Shown in pieces: positions 23,113 through 34,754 of a stretch of 64,000 nt of DNA. This DNA comes from Ceratopteris richardii (taxonomy: Eukaryota > Streptophyta > Polypodiopsida > Polypodiales > Pteridaceae): assembly GCA_020310875.1 (NCBI GenBank), contig CM035430.1, positions 96,728,866-96,792,865 on the forward strand. The letters are read 5' to 3'. A model generated the notes under the pieces. It was given only the letters and a program-made list of their open reading frames with translations. It was not told where the DNA came from and ran no database searches. Each line of letters starts with the position of its first letter. Within the stretch, counting starts at the first letter, position 1. The position numbers were made by a program, and so were the translations under genes.

Positions 23113-25190
23113 ATATACCTTTTTTGAGTCAAGTACATGCCTTGACCTATGTAGACTACATGCATCCCTAAGAAGAATGTGAGTTCTCCAAGATCACAGA
23201 TGTTGAATTCCACCTACTTATGCTTCTTGATTTTGTCCATCCCAATCACATCATCATTTGTTATAATTATGTTGTCTACATATATACATAGATATATAAC
23301 TTCATCATGAATAATGAAGGGTCTCCATTGCTTGATTTGAATCCTTGATCTTGTAAATAAGTCACCAATCTATAGTTCCAAGCTCTATGGGATTGTTCTA
23401 AACCATAAATCTCTTTCTTAAGTTTACAAACATAAATATGATAATTAGGGTTTTCAAAACCTAGGGGTTGTGACATATAAGCTGTTTTCATCAGATGCTC
23501 CTATCATGATGAAAAAGGTTATGGAGTAAATTTTTATTTCCCATGGGTGTCTCCATCGGAGCAGATGAAGAAAAGTGATCCATACCCTCTCACAAATCCA
23601 TCCATTTAGAAAGGCATTCTTCACATAAGGTTGAAATAGATTCCAATTCCTTGTAGTTGTAATACTAAGGAAGGTTTTGATGGTGGTCGTCTTGGTTATT
23701 GGTGATAAAGTTTCTTCATATTCTATGCCTTGAGTTGGAGCATATCCTTTAGCAACCAGCCTGGATTTGTAGCTACAAATTGATTCATCTGAATTTCTTT
23801 TCAATTTGTAGACCCATCTGCAAACTATTACCTTCGTGTTGGTTTGCATAGGGACCTAATCCCACATGTCTATCTCTTTGAGAGCTTCAATTTTTTCCCT
23901 CATGGTTTTCTCCCAATTAGGGTTACCCTTTTCTTCTTCATATGTTGAGGGTTCCTCTAAAACTGAATCTTTGGCCAATTAAATGGTATGTTTAGTTACA
24001 AAGGTAGACTCATAACCATACCTTTTAGGTATGATTATGAATCTTCTAGGAGTGTGTTTGGAGCATTCTCCACATTCTTGCATCTTGGCCTTCCCTCTAG
24101 ACTTCCAAAGTTTGTAATCTTTTTCCTTTCCATCATGTTCATCTTTTGATTCACTTCTAGAGTCTTGCACTTTTGTATCATGATTGTTCTCAAATGGAAG
24201 AAAATTTGTACCAAGATAATAGGGTAACTTTACCTTTTGCTTGTCTTCTTCATACCATGACCTGTGTTTTTCAAATACAACATCGCTACTTGTAGTGAAT
24301 TGTTTTCTTGTTGGATTGTAGAATCTGTAGCCTATTTGAGTTGAGTCATATCCAATGAACATAACTTTGGTTGTTCTTTCATCCAATTTCCCTCTGATTT
24401 GTGAAGGTATATGCACATATGTTAAACAAACAAAGAACTTTATAATGGCCTAGAATTAGCTTCCTTCCATTCCAACCTTCATAGAGATTTAGACCTTGAA
24501 GTGATTTGAATGGTAATCTATTGACAAGATATACTGCAGTAAATATTGCTTCTACCCATAGGTAACGTGGTAGCTTCTTTTCTTCAAGCATTGTCCTTGC
24601 TATCCCAACTAGCGTTTTGTTCATTCTTCAACAACACCATTCTGTTGAGGAGAGTACCTAGTAGTGACTTCCCATTTAATACCTTTATCCTACAAGTAAT
24701 CATCAAAATCTTTGGAAAAGTATTCTCCCTATCGATTACATCTAAGCTTCTTCAATGATCTACCTGTGTAGTTCTCTACATGTGCTAAGTATCTTTTGGA
24801 GAAATCAAACACTTCACTTTCATTTTTTATAAAGTATAGGATTTTCCACCTACTGTGATCATCAACAAACGACACATAATACCTTGAGCATGCTAATCAT
24901 GGTTCTTCACTTGGTCCCCAAACATCTGTGTGTATGAAATCCAAGAGATTGTTGTGGATTTACCCTTTGCTATTAAAATATTGTCTTTACGATTTCCTAA
25001 AATAACAAGCACCACACTTGTTGATCATATGTTTCTTTGAGATGTTTCGAAGCCATAGAACACATTGATCCCTGCACATATCCTTATGTTTTCTTTCATT
25101 CACATGAGTAGGGATGAATAACATGTTCCACAAAACAACATCACAACTAAATTGAATGCATTTAGACTACAGATGACATAGATGATATCC
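23113..25190 (-). mobile_element. Copia C7 fragment (integrase to early RT)
   Basis: A second minus-strand Copia copy, decayed, adjoining C6. Integrase C-terminal blocks lie at about 23979-24624 (ARTMLEEKKLPRYLWVEAIF, VMFIGYDSTQIGYRFYNPT) and the first RT blocks at about 23276-23849 ([30 protein letters not shown]). RT domain sequence is thus present twice in a row with C6, showing two separate copies. Related to C1. Confidence 0.85.
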
Positions 25191-26450
25191 ATTGCTTTTA
25201 GAACTCTACCCAACAAAAAAACATATGATAACCTTATTATCTATTTTTTTGGATTGTTGTTCAGGAACTAATGCATATGCTAGAGAAACAAAAACATGTT
25301 GATGAGCAACAAATGGCTTTGAACGATGCCAAGACTCATATGAAGTGATAGACTGTAATGCTTTGGTGGGACACTTGTGAAGTACATATGTTGCATACAT
25401 TAATATCAAGCCAAAAAATATGTGGTAAAGTTTGACTTTTGACCACACAGGTTACCATTTCCATGAGACACTTGTTGTTCCTCTCAACAAATTTATTATT
25501 TTGACATCTGTATGGCACTATACATTAATTTTTTTATCCCACACTCAACCAAACATGCATTAAACACAAAAATAATATACTTATGCTCCAATCAAAATGG
25601 AGGATGTCCATTTTAAATGTTGAAATTATTTCAACCATAACAAAAAAATGTTTAAATCACATAAACACTTAAATAGACTTGGATTCCAATGGAGAAATCC
25701 ATGCATGCCTAGAAAAGTCATCAATGAAAGTCACGAAGTATAGGTAATTCCAAAATGAAGGTGTCTACATAGAACCATAGACATTACTATGAAAAATTTG
25801 CAATTTATGTGCATCTCTAACTCAACCATCTTTGGAGAAGGAAAAAAGCTGAATTTTACCCAAAATATAGCCTTCATAGATATTTTTAGAAGGGACATCA
25901 AGTTTGGAGGGACACTGAAAACTAGCAAAATTTGGATCAAATTGTGTATGCCAAAGATTTGCATCTGAAATAGCCTAAGAATCATGAATTACACATGTTA
26001 AATCATTCTCAAATTTTGCATAACTTATGAGCTTATAAAATCCACAACATAAAATTCCAAACTGTACATAGAATCCACAACATCACCATTTGAGAGATCA
26101 TGAAATGTAGATATATCAACAAGAAATTTGACAGCCAAGCCAATATTGGGCTAGTTCTCAAACTAATATCAAAATTTTTGTGATTCGTGGCACAAATAAG
26201 GGATATAACAATGTGAAAGAACTACCATCAATAATAGTCAAAATGATCTCTACAACTACCATGACAAGATAAGAAGAGTTGTTAGCACATGTGATAGTAT
26301 TCCTTGTAGGAGGAGGCTCAAGTGAAGTGAAGAAATTGCACTACAGTGTAATATGGTTGGTTGCACCACTATTAAAGCACCCAACATCCAAATCTACTAC
26401 ACACATACAATGCTCATGAGAAGATGGATCATAGCTTCAATGAGTAGTAA
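25191..26450 (-). mobile_element. Copia C8 fragment (protease to integrase)
   Basis: A further decayed minus-strand copy. An integrase end is seen at 25206-25518 (PTKALQSITSYESWHRSKPF) and degenerate pre-integrase and protease sequence runs to about 26450. It repeats the integrase domain already present in C7, so it is a separate insertion. Confidence 0.7.
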
Positions 26451-26459
26451 ACACCCATT

Positions 26460-27246
26460 CTGTTAAAAGTTATGTGATTCTAGGTCAAGCTCAAGCATAT
26501 GTTTTTCACTAAATAACTTCAATTGAAGGCTTTTGAACCTTAGGAAAGTCAAAGCACATGTTTGAAGGTGCAACCTTATCCAAAAGTAGACATTAAACCA
26601 CCAAAAGACACTCTAATGAAGAGACAAAGTCACAAGGTCGGGCATGTGAAGAGACATGAGGACATATAAGAGACATGGAAAGATCCCATGGCTATTTAAG
26701 CACCATTCAATATCATTATGAGTGTGTGTGGATGTAGGAACTTAGGATGCTGCTTATACATGTGATATTGAGCCATTGTCTATGATAGGAGTTCAGATTC
26801 TCTTTTATATCTCTCCTACCCTTTCCAAAGGGTGCTAAATTTCTATAACAACTTGTTAGGATTTCATTTTATCTATGTAGAAAGCTCCATTTTTAGTTTT
26901 CTTTTAGTTTTAAGAAATCTTCTAAAACAATAATTCCACATCCAAAAGAGTTTTGCGAAAATCTTTTTGTATCATGAGTTATAGATCTTTCTCTATCTTC
27001 TATTCTATCCTGAAACCTATTAGGAAAATCAATCTATCTTGTGTGAATGAATTGACTATTCTATAGGTGTTCAATTCTAGTGCTTATGAGGTTTTAATGT
27101 CTAGTTTATGTGGCTAAAAGGTTTTTTTGATTTGATTCGGGAATTTAGAGATATAACAATTTTAGTGAGTGCTGGTATGATTGTAGGTAGGTCTTAGGCA
27201 GGGTCCAAGCTTATTATTGTGCATTAGGAGGAGAAATCTTCCAACA
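26460..27246 (+). repeat. Putative 5' LTR of Copia C9
   Basis: The right edge is set by the primer site: ATCTTCCAACA then T, then TGGTATTAGAGT (27248-27259). The left edge at TGTTAAAAG (about 26460) is a guess from a TG start where C8 similarity stops. No partner LTR was found. Confidence 0.45.
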
Positions 27247-27247
27247 T

Positions 27248-27259
27248 TGGTATTAGAGT
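27248..27259 (+). other. C9 primer-binding site (initiator tRNA-Met)
   Basis: TGGTATTAGAGT is close to TGGTATCAGAGC and lies one base after a CA end. Confidence 0.75.
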
Positions 27260-27439
27260 AGCTTGAGGACATCAAGTTGAGTGCAATAAGACTTATTTGA
27301 ATACCTCAAGTGAAGCAAGACAACGAGACGAGAAGGCTACATCAAAGGGGAGCATCTAGAGGAGTGCTCATCATCAAAGGAGTAAAGTTATCTACATATT
27401 CTACAAAGGTAAAATATACCTATTTTTATCATTTTTGAT

Positions 27440-29960
27440 ATTACCAATGCTATTGAGAATCTTGAGAAGGACAACTACCAACCTTGGAGGCTTAATATGC
27501 TCAATTTCATACTAAGCAAGGATCTAGGTGGCATCATTAATGTATTAGATGTCAAGGCTATACCATTGGATCCTAAGGCACCTACCCTAGCTGAATTGAA
27601 GGCCATGAAAGATTGAGAGATCCAAAACAAAAAGATAATGTTCATGATCTCACAATTTGTTAGTAATACTATGATTGGGCATAAGGAAATGTGGAATTAC
27701 ATTGAGAAGATGTTTACAACTAACACCAAAGTTAGGAAGGTGTAGCTCAAGAATGAGCTTAACAACCAGAAGGTAGGTAATCTATCAATCTATGAACAGA
27801 ATGAAAGCAGAAAGCATTAGGTATTCCCTTGATGCAATAGGTTCCCAAGTGGATGATGGTGACATGGTGGCCTATTGTTTGAATGGTATCAAGGAAGATG
27901 GAAAATCGAGGCTATTTTCTAGAGAGAACATGCTTGACCTTGATAACCTTACCACACTCATGATCAATGATGAGATTCTTCAAGGAGGAAAAAAAGGTAA
28001 AGCTTCTCAATCTATGCTATATGAAAGAAATAGAGGGGAAGATAGAGGCAAGGGAAGATATAGAGGTAGAGAAAATTAGTCCAAGGACACAAATGAAGAT
28101 GAATCTAGGACATCCTATGGAAAGGTCCAAGGAAATGACCAAAGAGGTAGAGGACAGGTGGTTACAACACCAAGGAAGGAGAGGTGAGTGACATTCACAT
28201 GGAAAGAAGGGCAATTGGGCAAATTAACTCACTTGAAAGAAGAGTCAAGGTAACTATGCTTCAAAATGAAGGTAATGAACAAGTGTTAGCCATGAGCCAT
28301 GCCTACAGGGATCATTTGTAGAAAAAAGACAAAAAGTGGTACATAGATAGTGGTTGTAGTGGCCACAAGTCATTTAGGATGGATATGTTCACTAATTTGC
28401 ACGTTCCCAAGGACAAAGGATGTATTGAGATAGGTGATAATATAGAGCATGCCATTAGAAATATTGGAGACATCAGATTTGAACATGGCAACAAGAGCAC
28501 CACACTTAAAGAGGTCTTGCTTGTTCCCACTATTACTAAGAATCTGATTTGAATTGGCCAGATGGTAGATAAGGGTAATCACATCAAATTCAATGACAAT
28601 GGATGCTTCATAGAAGATCCAAAGAATGGCTTCAAGCTCATTGCCAAAGGTGAAAGGCAAGGGAGGATGTTCACACTTGGAGTCAAGGTAGATTCTAGTA
28701 AGTATATGCTCATTGCATGTGGGTAATTTGAAATTGCAACTATTGATCTATGGCACAAAAGAATTGGCCATCTTAATTTTGAGAAGCTTAGAAATATGCA
28801 GAGGGATGAAGCTGTTAGAGGACTTCTAAGATTCAACCCACCTTACTTGCATGAGGTATGTGAAGCATGTGAATTTGGGAAGCAAACTAGGAGGCCTTTG
28901 AAGCCATTGAGTTATGTGGCTAGTAGGGTTTTGGATTTGGTCAACACAAATGTATGGGGATGTTCAAGAGATCCATCACATGCAGGTAAAATTTACTTTG
29001 TAACATTTATTGATGATTTTTCTAGGAAGATTTGATTGTATATCATCAAGCAAAAGATTGATATGTTGGATACATTGAAAAGGTTCATGAAATAGGTTCA
29101 GAATGAAATAGGCCACATGATCAAAACTATAAGATCTGATGGTGGAGGAGAGTACTTCCCCAATGATTTTACCAAGTTCTTGTAGGATGAAGGGATAAAG
29201 AGGAAATATACATGCAAGTATACCCCTCAATAGAATGGTATTTATGAAAGAAAAAATAGAAGCATGTTAAATGAAATGAATGTTCAATTTACATATTCGG
29301 ATGATGCAACGAGTATAGATTCTTTCTTGATCAATAGGAAAACCACATCAAGAGTTCATGATGCTACTCCATATGAGGTGTATTACCAAAGTAAGATTGG
29401 GTTATCACATCTAAGGATCTTTGGATGTGTATTATATGTCCATGTACCTCAAGAGGTGAGGGAAGGTAAGATGGATGCTAGGGCAAAGAAGTGCATCTTT
29501 ATAGGCTACTCTACAGAACAAAATGTATATAGGTGTTACAATGCCATCACAAAGCAACTTAAAGTATTAAGGGATGTGGGATTTGATGAATGTAAGACAT
29601 ATTATGAACCATCTAATGCATTGCAGGTTGAAGATATTGAGGAAGCAGAAAAAGTCTATGAAGAACAAACTCAAGTGAGCACAAGTTTGAGTGACCCCTC
29701 AAGGATTCCTTCAAGGAGTCCTTTATCACTCAAAGGAAAAGAGAAGGAAGGTGAACCAAGCTCATAATGCATCCACAACCAATTTTCTAAGGATAATGTG
29801 GTAAGGGACTTCCATTCTAGTAAGTATGAATATGATTTTGAAGAGGTAATGAATCCTAATGGAAAAAAAAGAGGGCTTGGAAGAAGTATTCTACCATAGG
29901 TAATGAGAGAAGGTTAGAGAGGGTTAAAGACCATCTTTGAAGGTTAACATATGATAGGTG
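27440..29960 (+). mobile_element. Copia C9 gag, protease, integrase and early RT, decayed
   Basis: Plus-strand Copia internal region. Gag is at about 27440-28250 (NLTTLMINDEILQGGKKGKA). Protease is at about 28330-28660 (WYIDSGCSGHKSF, then IGDNIEHAI). Pre-integrase and integrase run from about 28740 to 29560 (CEACEFGKQTRRPLKPL, FVTFIDDFSRKI, GLSHLRIFGCVLYVHVPQEV, KCIFIGYSTEQNVYRCYNAI). It peters out at the start of RT near 29950. It resembles C4 in layout and probably belongs to the same lineage. Many breaks; old. Confidence 0.88.
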
Positions 29961-30287
29961 ATATGATTTGGTGTGCTAAACAAGAGGAGCAAGGAGGAGA
30001 TGGAGGGAGAGAGAGGAGAAGAGAGATGCACACACATGCATGGGAGCCTCTTAAGGTCACATGACCCTTACATCCCCAAAAATATACCAATTAAGGGTGA
30101 ATGTGACCATAAATGGAAACACATACAAAGAATGATGTATGAACAATCAGGATCTCAACCCATACCAATCAGCCTACATCAGCTATCTCAAACAAGGTGT
30201 ATCCATGCACCTCAAAATACTCTAGAGTCATATCAATAAGAGTGAAGTTGACATCTAATTGATGCAAGAAATGATGAATTTCTTGCA
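29961..30287 (-). repeat. Probable LTR of Copia C10
   Basis: The minus strand reads AGTGAGTGGGAGATT (polypurine tract, about 30288-30302) and then TGCAAGAAATTC, so the LTR inner edge is 30287. The outer edge is not resolved. Confidence 0.45.
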
Positions 30288-31174
30288 AATCTCCCACTCA
30301 CTATGCCTATGTCAATCATCGAACATCTGAAAACTCCAAGTGCAAAATGCTCCAATAGCAACTGCAATGTCTATTCTAAAGAATAGTAACTCATACATTG
30401 AGCTCCCCAATGCTGAAGAGACCTATGCTACCCTGGATAATCTAAGCATGTCAACTATGCTTGCATCTAAGGCATCCAAAGCACCATCATCAAGAACAAA
30501 ATGCCTTGACATATCTGTGTCAACATTTGGCATGAGCGACTCCAAGAATGAGTGCATAATTGTTGATTCGTAAACATCCAAATTAGCCATTCTATCAACC
30601 AAGGATGTGTATAGCTATGCATCTTGAGGGCTAATATGCTATACCACACACTGTCTATCATAAGAGCTATCGTGCTCTACCACACCAAGTGTATCATCAT
30701 GCTCCACATCAGCTAACTACACAACATCAATACAAACATCCATATGATGAATTAACTCTAAGTGAGTATTATGACAATGCTCTACATGAGCATCAAAGTG
30801 TGCTCCACATGAGAATCCACATGAACAACAAAATCATGCTCTATATAAGCATTATGAGCATCCAAAACATGCTCTATATATGCATCCATCCGAGCATTTG
30901 AATCCTGCCAATATATGTGCATCATGCATGTTAATAGACCTATCTGTAGGTAGAGAAAATGAGCCTCACATCACACATAAGGCTGAATACCCATTGAGAT
31001 GAGATTGTCTCTCCCATGAAGTATCTGTAGTGGATACCTATACCTAATCCTAACATCTTTGACAAGCATAAGGTGTCCCAATTGCAATTGAGAATGATCC
31101 TCACCAAGGAATGCATAACATATACTCTCTTGTAATTGGGTAACTATAATCAATCTCATGGATAATAAAAGAAC
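30288..31174 (-). mobile_element. Copia C10, left half (interrupted by G3)
   Basis: Mostly unrecognisable sequence with imperfect repeats of ATGCTC(C/T)ACATGAG type at 30640-30900. Its identity rests on the polypurine tract at its left end and on continuity, across the G3 target duplication, with protease-like sequence at 47222-47432. It is too short for a full pol, so it is either a deleted or a non-autonomous copy. Confidence 0.5.
31171..31174. repeat. Target-site duplication of G3, left copy
   Basis: GAAC here matches GAAC at 47222-47225. With one base shared with the LTR end it can be read as the 5-bp AGAAC. Confidence 0.75.
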
Positions 31175-32183
31175 TGTTAAGGTCAAGTGTTAAAGTGTTA
31201 CAGAAACACTGTGGTACTGACCAGCTGAAATCGTTACCGAACAAATATTAAACGTAAAATAGTGATTCATCGTAAACTGTGTTAAACTTCCAGTATCGTC
31301 ACAGAAACAACGTGGGTTCTTGGGAGTGGTAAGGGTCTGTTAGACAGAGGCCCTGTACTAATTTCCCAAATCTTTGCACAACAATAAATAACCATTAACA
31401 CGTCTTAGCTCAGTTATTAGCCTTCATCAAACAATATCCGATTTCTGGGAATCTGTGTATCGAACTCTTACAGACTAAACTGGCTATTGAGACAGGGCAG
31501 TAGTCTGAGTGTTACAACAATACTAAAAACTAATAGGTATTATATTCTCGTAAATCAACACACAACTTCTTCATGACAGGTATATATGCCGGATAGCAGA
31601 CAAACTCACAATAGGCAGTAAATCAACTAGAAGATACTATAATCGATAGATTCATTCGTCACAAAACTTATCAGTACTCTTCAATCAACTTATTCATGCT
31701 ACTGAAGGTACTAGCTCTTCCTCATAATCAGGATTACCGGAGAATGATACCGAAGGTACTGAATCCGGTAGCACAACAGAGCATACGAGAACACACTTCC
31801 AGTTATCTATTCGGAATTCCCAGTATCAATTAGCTTATGCAAAGAAATGACTGACAATACGTAAACCCTGGGAACTTATACAACCGAACACAACGCCAAC
31901 AAGCAGACACACAACCTTTTACTTACGATTCGTTACTATGCACCACAGTATCAGTGGGCAAGGCGGAATGATCAGAACACTAACAAGACTCAGACTACAC
32001 AACAATACATCACACAGGCTTTGACAATCACTCTGGCAAGTCCAGAAAAACGGGCTCTCGACCACTCTTTTTCCATTGCTTTATAAAGATGTTTACAAGA
32101 TGCGCGTACCAACTTTTCGCGCGAATTTCGAAAACTCCGTTACATCCGGCATACATTTGTCCTACTCCGGCGGCCGTCTAACA
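31175..32183 (-). repeat. G3 LTR, left copy
   Basis: 1009 bp from TGTTAAGGTC to GTCTAACA. Bases 31598-32183 align without length change to 46636-47221. TTTATAAA at about 32079-32086 can serve as a TATA box in either direction. Confidence 0.85.
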
Positions 32184-32184
32184 C

Positions 32185-32209
32185 TGGCACGCACGGTGGA
32201 CTCGAACCC
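32185..32209 (+). other. tRNA 3'-end-like sequence next to G3 LTR
   Basis: One base after the LTR end the plus strand begins TGGCACGCACGG and runs into CTCGAACCC. Its complement contains GGTTCGAGTCC, an exact B-box (T-loop) consensus, and ends in CCA, spaced almost as in a tRNA 3' end. It looks like a primer-binding site for an element read on the plus strand, opposite to the G3 coding strand. Confidence 0.6.
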
Positions 32210-32233
32210 GCAAGTGATTTTTGATTACAAAAA

Positions 32234-32653
32234 TTATTGTTCATCTATGATTCCTTCTAGATACATATTTCTGGCTAATCTAAATGTACGGGTTATTTTT
32301 TTCTTAAGGGTTTCTAATAACTGTTTAAGGGTGTCGGGTTCTAATATTTGCGCATCTACTCTAACAGAACTAAGGGCAATGGCTTCGGTGAGCAAAATTT
32401 CGGCCTGTGTTTGCAAAAAGGCCTCCTGTAAGTAGAAGTCATTGGATAATGCCGCATCTCTGGCTGTCTTCATTTCACTTACTTGCTTATGCATTTCGGT
32501 GATTCGGTCTTTCTGGTTGCATACCTGATTATCTAATCTTTCAAACTGTTGCTTCTGGAACTGTATAGTTTTGTGATATGCATCTCGTTCTCTGCGGGCA
32601 TTCGCTAAGTCCTTTTGATATTTGGTTTCCCTGTTCAATTGGTGTTTGAGCAT
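32234..32653 (-). pseudogene. G3 coiled-coil reading region, distal part
   Basis: 139-residue frame rich in Lys, Glu, Gln and Leu with heptad-like spacing (RRERDAYHKTIQFQKQQFER, NQKDRITEMHKQVSEMKTAR), ending in LKKKITRTFRLARNMYLEGI. It lies between pol and the left LTR on the gag-pol strand. No catalytic motif. I do not recognise the protein; it may act as an oligomerising structural factor. Confidence 0.6.
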
Positions 32654-32749
32654 ATTGTTGACGTCGTCTAAGGATTCTTTCGTTCTCTGTAGTTGTTCCT
32701 CGGTTTGCTTAGCTCCTCTCTACTGCTCTTGGTATTTCTGTATTGTGTC

Positions 32750-33652
32750 CTACAGCTGGAGTCTTGTTTCTTCCAGTAGGTTTCCTAGCGCGATTCGTGT
32801 GTCTTCTGTATCTTTGATTGTTTGATTTAATCTTGTTATCTCTGTGTCGGCAGCTGACAGTACTTCTTCGTTTGCAGCCAGTGCCTTATCTCGCTGGCTT
32901 AAGCTCTCTTCTTGTGCTTGGAGTGTAGCATGTAGGTGCTTGATCTGCTCATGGAGTGCATGGTTTTCTACTCTTGCGGCTTGTAATTTTTCCTGGAGGG
33001 GGGTGATATCTGCCTCCATCACTTCCAATTTTCTTTGGAATTCATCTCGTGCATTGTCTGTGGCTTGCTTCAGTTGTTGCGGCAGTTGTTGGGATAGATT
33101 AATCAACATTCGACCCATAGATTCTAATTCCGAAAAAACTGGAACGGGGTGGGGTGGCAGAGGAGGGCGAGGTTGCGAAGAGGTTTCGGTGAGGACTTGT
33201 TGTGAATTTGGTGGTGAATAGTTGAGGGAGGATGTAGAGGCTTCAGCAGTTTCGGTGGGGTGACTGGGCTTGATGGGACTGCGGGGTGGTTCCGATTGGG
33301 AAATGGGGTTAACAGGCGGTGTTTTGGGGAGGGCAGAGTCAGTGGTTGTTACCGTGTTTGTTTGTTCTGCATTGTTCACTTCTGTGGATTCCACTTCCTT
33401 CAGTAGCTTATCTAGTGCATCTCTGGCAGATTCTTGCTCGTCTACCTTTTGCTCTGATTCTTTTTCGGTCGAAATTGATTCTGTTTCTGCTCGATCCTGT
33501 TGTTCTTGTTGCTCAGTCGATGATTCATTGTGCATTGAAGTAGTTGTATCATGGAATGTCTCTTCTTCTTTATTGTCATCTCTATCTTTTCCGGCTGAGC
33601 CTTGTGCTTCGCTTTCGGAGGAGCTAATCCTAATTCGTTTCCGGCGGAACAA
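32750..33652 (-). pseudogene. G3 acidic, Ser/Pro-rich and coiled-coil reading region
   Basis: About 300 residues. The first 180 are low-complexity (Glu, Ser, Thr, Pro, for example KTPPVNPISQSEPPRSPIKP). From about residue 200 a coiled coil follows (LQEKLQAARVENHALHEQIK, DTEITRLNQTIKDTEDTRIA). The displayed start is TTG and the frame is open further upstream, so the true start is unknown. It lies 3' of pol on the same strand. The long plus-strand frames opposite it are shadows. Function unknown. Confidence 0.6.
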
Positions 33653-33796
33653 TTGATTGAGCTCTTCTTCATCTTCTTCTTCCTCATCCTCTAGTAGCTG
33701 TACTGATTCTTCATGCCTTAGGACGGGTCCTCGTGGTGGTAGTTGAGCTGCGAGTATGGTCGGAAAGAGAAAGGAGAGGATGTGGGGAAGTCTGGA

Positions 33797-34348
33797 TCAA
33801 GGGGTGGTTCCTTTGTTGACTTGTTTCACTATGGCTACACACTCCTTATGGATACAGTGAAAGAAAAAGGAGGCGAAGTTGACGGGTTCATGTGCAGCAA
33901 GGTCGATGGCGGAATAGAACGGGCGGGATATACCGTAGGTGCATTTCTGGAGGTTAAGGATTGCGACTAAGAACTGTAATGCAGTTCTTTCAGGTTCGGG
34001 GCGGCAGAGAATGGCGTATTTGTTCGATGAATGGCGGGGGAAAAGTTCGGCCATGCGGGCTACGGGGATACTTGGGCCATTCTCGCGGCCTTGTGGAGTG
34101 AGGCGGAAGGCTTCGGCGAAGGCCTGGAAGGTTATTACGGTTCTAGATGGTAGGGAGGGGAAGAACCATTGTCGTTCAACGATGGGGGGTTGGGCGATGG
34201 TAGGGATGATTTGTGCGAAGAAGGGATGGGCTTCCACTAAGTGCCATGGAAGCTCAGCGAAGTTGGCCAACCCTCGGGTGCGCAGGTATTCTCCTACCTC
34301 GGTAGGGATACCATCACAGAAAGCTGTGTAGTTCGCCAATGCTTCCAT
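33797..34348 (-). pseudogene. G3 reading region downstream of pol, plant-transposon-protein-like
   Basis: ATG at 34348 begins MEALANYTAFCDGIPTEVGE. The frame continues with VERQWFFPSLPSRTVITFQA, FAEAFRLTPQGRENGPSIPV and CRPEPERTALQFLVAILNLQ, about 183 residues. The TTG-initiated extension upstream is Cys/Val-rich and looks untranslated. Its general style (a W-F motif, then a residue stretch with F-x-E-A-F-x-L) recalls the putative plant transposon proteins carried by some Gypsy elements, but this is a weak impression. It sits between integrase and the coiled-coil regions. Confidence 0.5.
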
Positions 34349-34417
34349 TGCGCACGCGAACACGAATACACAGGACACAACACACCGATACACAGAACAC
34401 AGAAAACACAAGCACAA

Positions 34418-34754
34418 TCACAAGAACACAATAGCGTTTTTTGGCGCAACCGAAGAGCTTAAGTATAGATATTACGGTGGGGGGGGGTAGGAAGTGATGG
34501 TTATCATTGTGTAGTGCTGGAATGATATTGCTTTTAATTTGGCGTGCATGCTTGAGTAATTGGTAAGGAGGGCGGCTTATGACAAAACACGGCTATTTTA
34601 AAAAGAAAAGAAAGAACAGAATGAAAAGTAAAAAACAAAAGCTAAAAAAATGCGGTCCACCGCCGAATGATTTAATGCGGACTAGTAGCGCTTTGATACG
34701 GCCGCAGCTTCGAGCCGTTGATTGCTTTTGGAAGTGGATTTCCGGTCAACGTAG
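34418..34754. other. G3 spacer between integrase and downstream reading regions
   Basis: Contains a G run (about 34471-34488) and AT-rich sequence. No gene seen. Confidence 0.5.

Noticed and set aside
32185-32209. A tRNA gene
   Set aside because: Only a 3'-end-like piece is present. No A box, anticodon arm or acceptor partner is seen next to it.
32844-33656. Plus-strand frames opposite the G3 coiled-coil region
   Set aside because: Shadows of the minus-strand low-complexity sequence, rich in Ser, Cys and Val.
33939-34462. Plus-strand frames opposite the G3 region downstream of pol
   Set aside because: No motif. They overlap a better-supported minus-strand frame with an ATG start.
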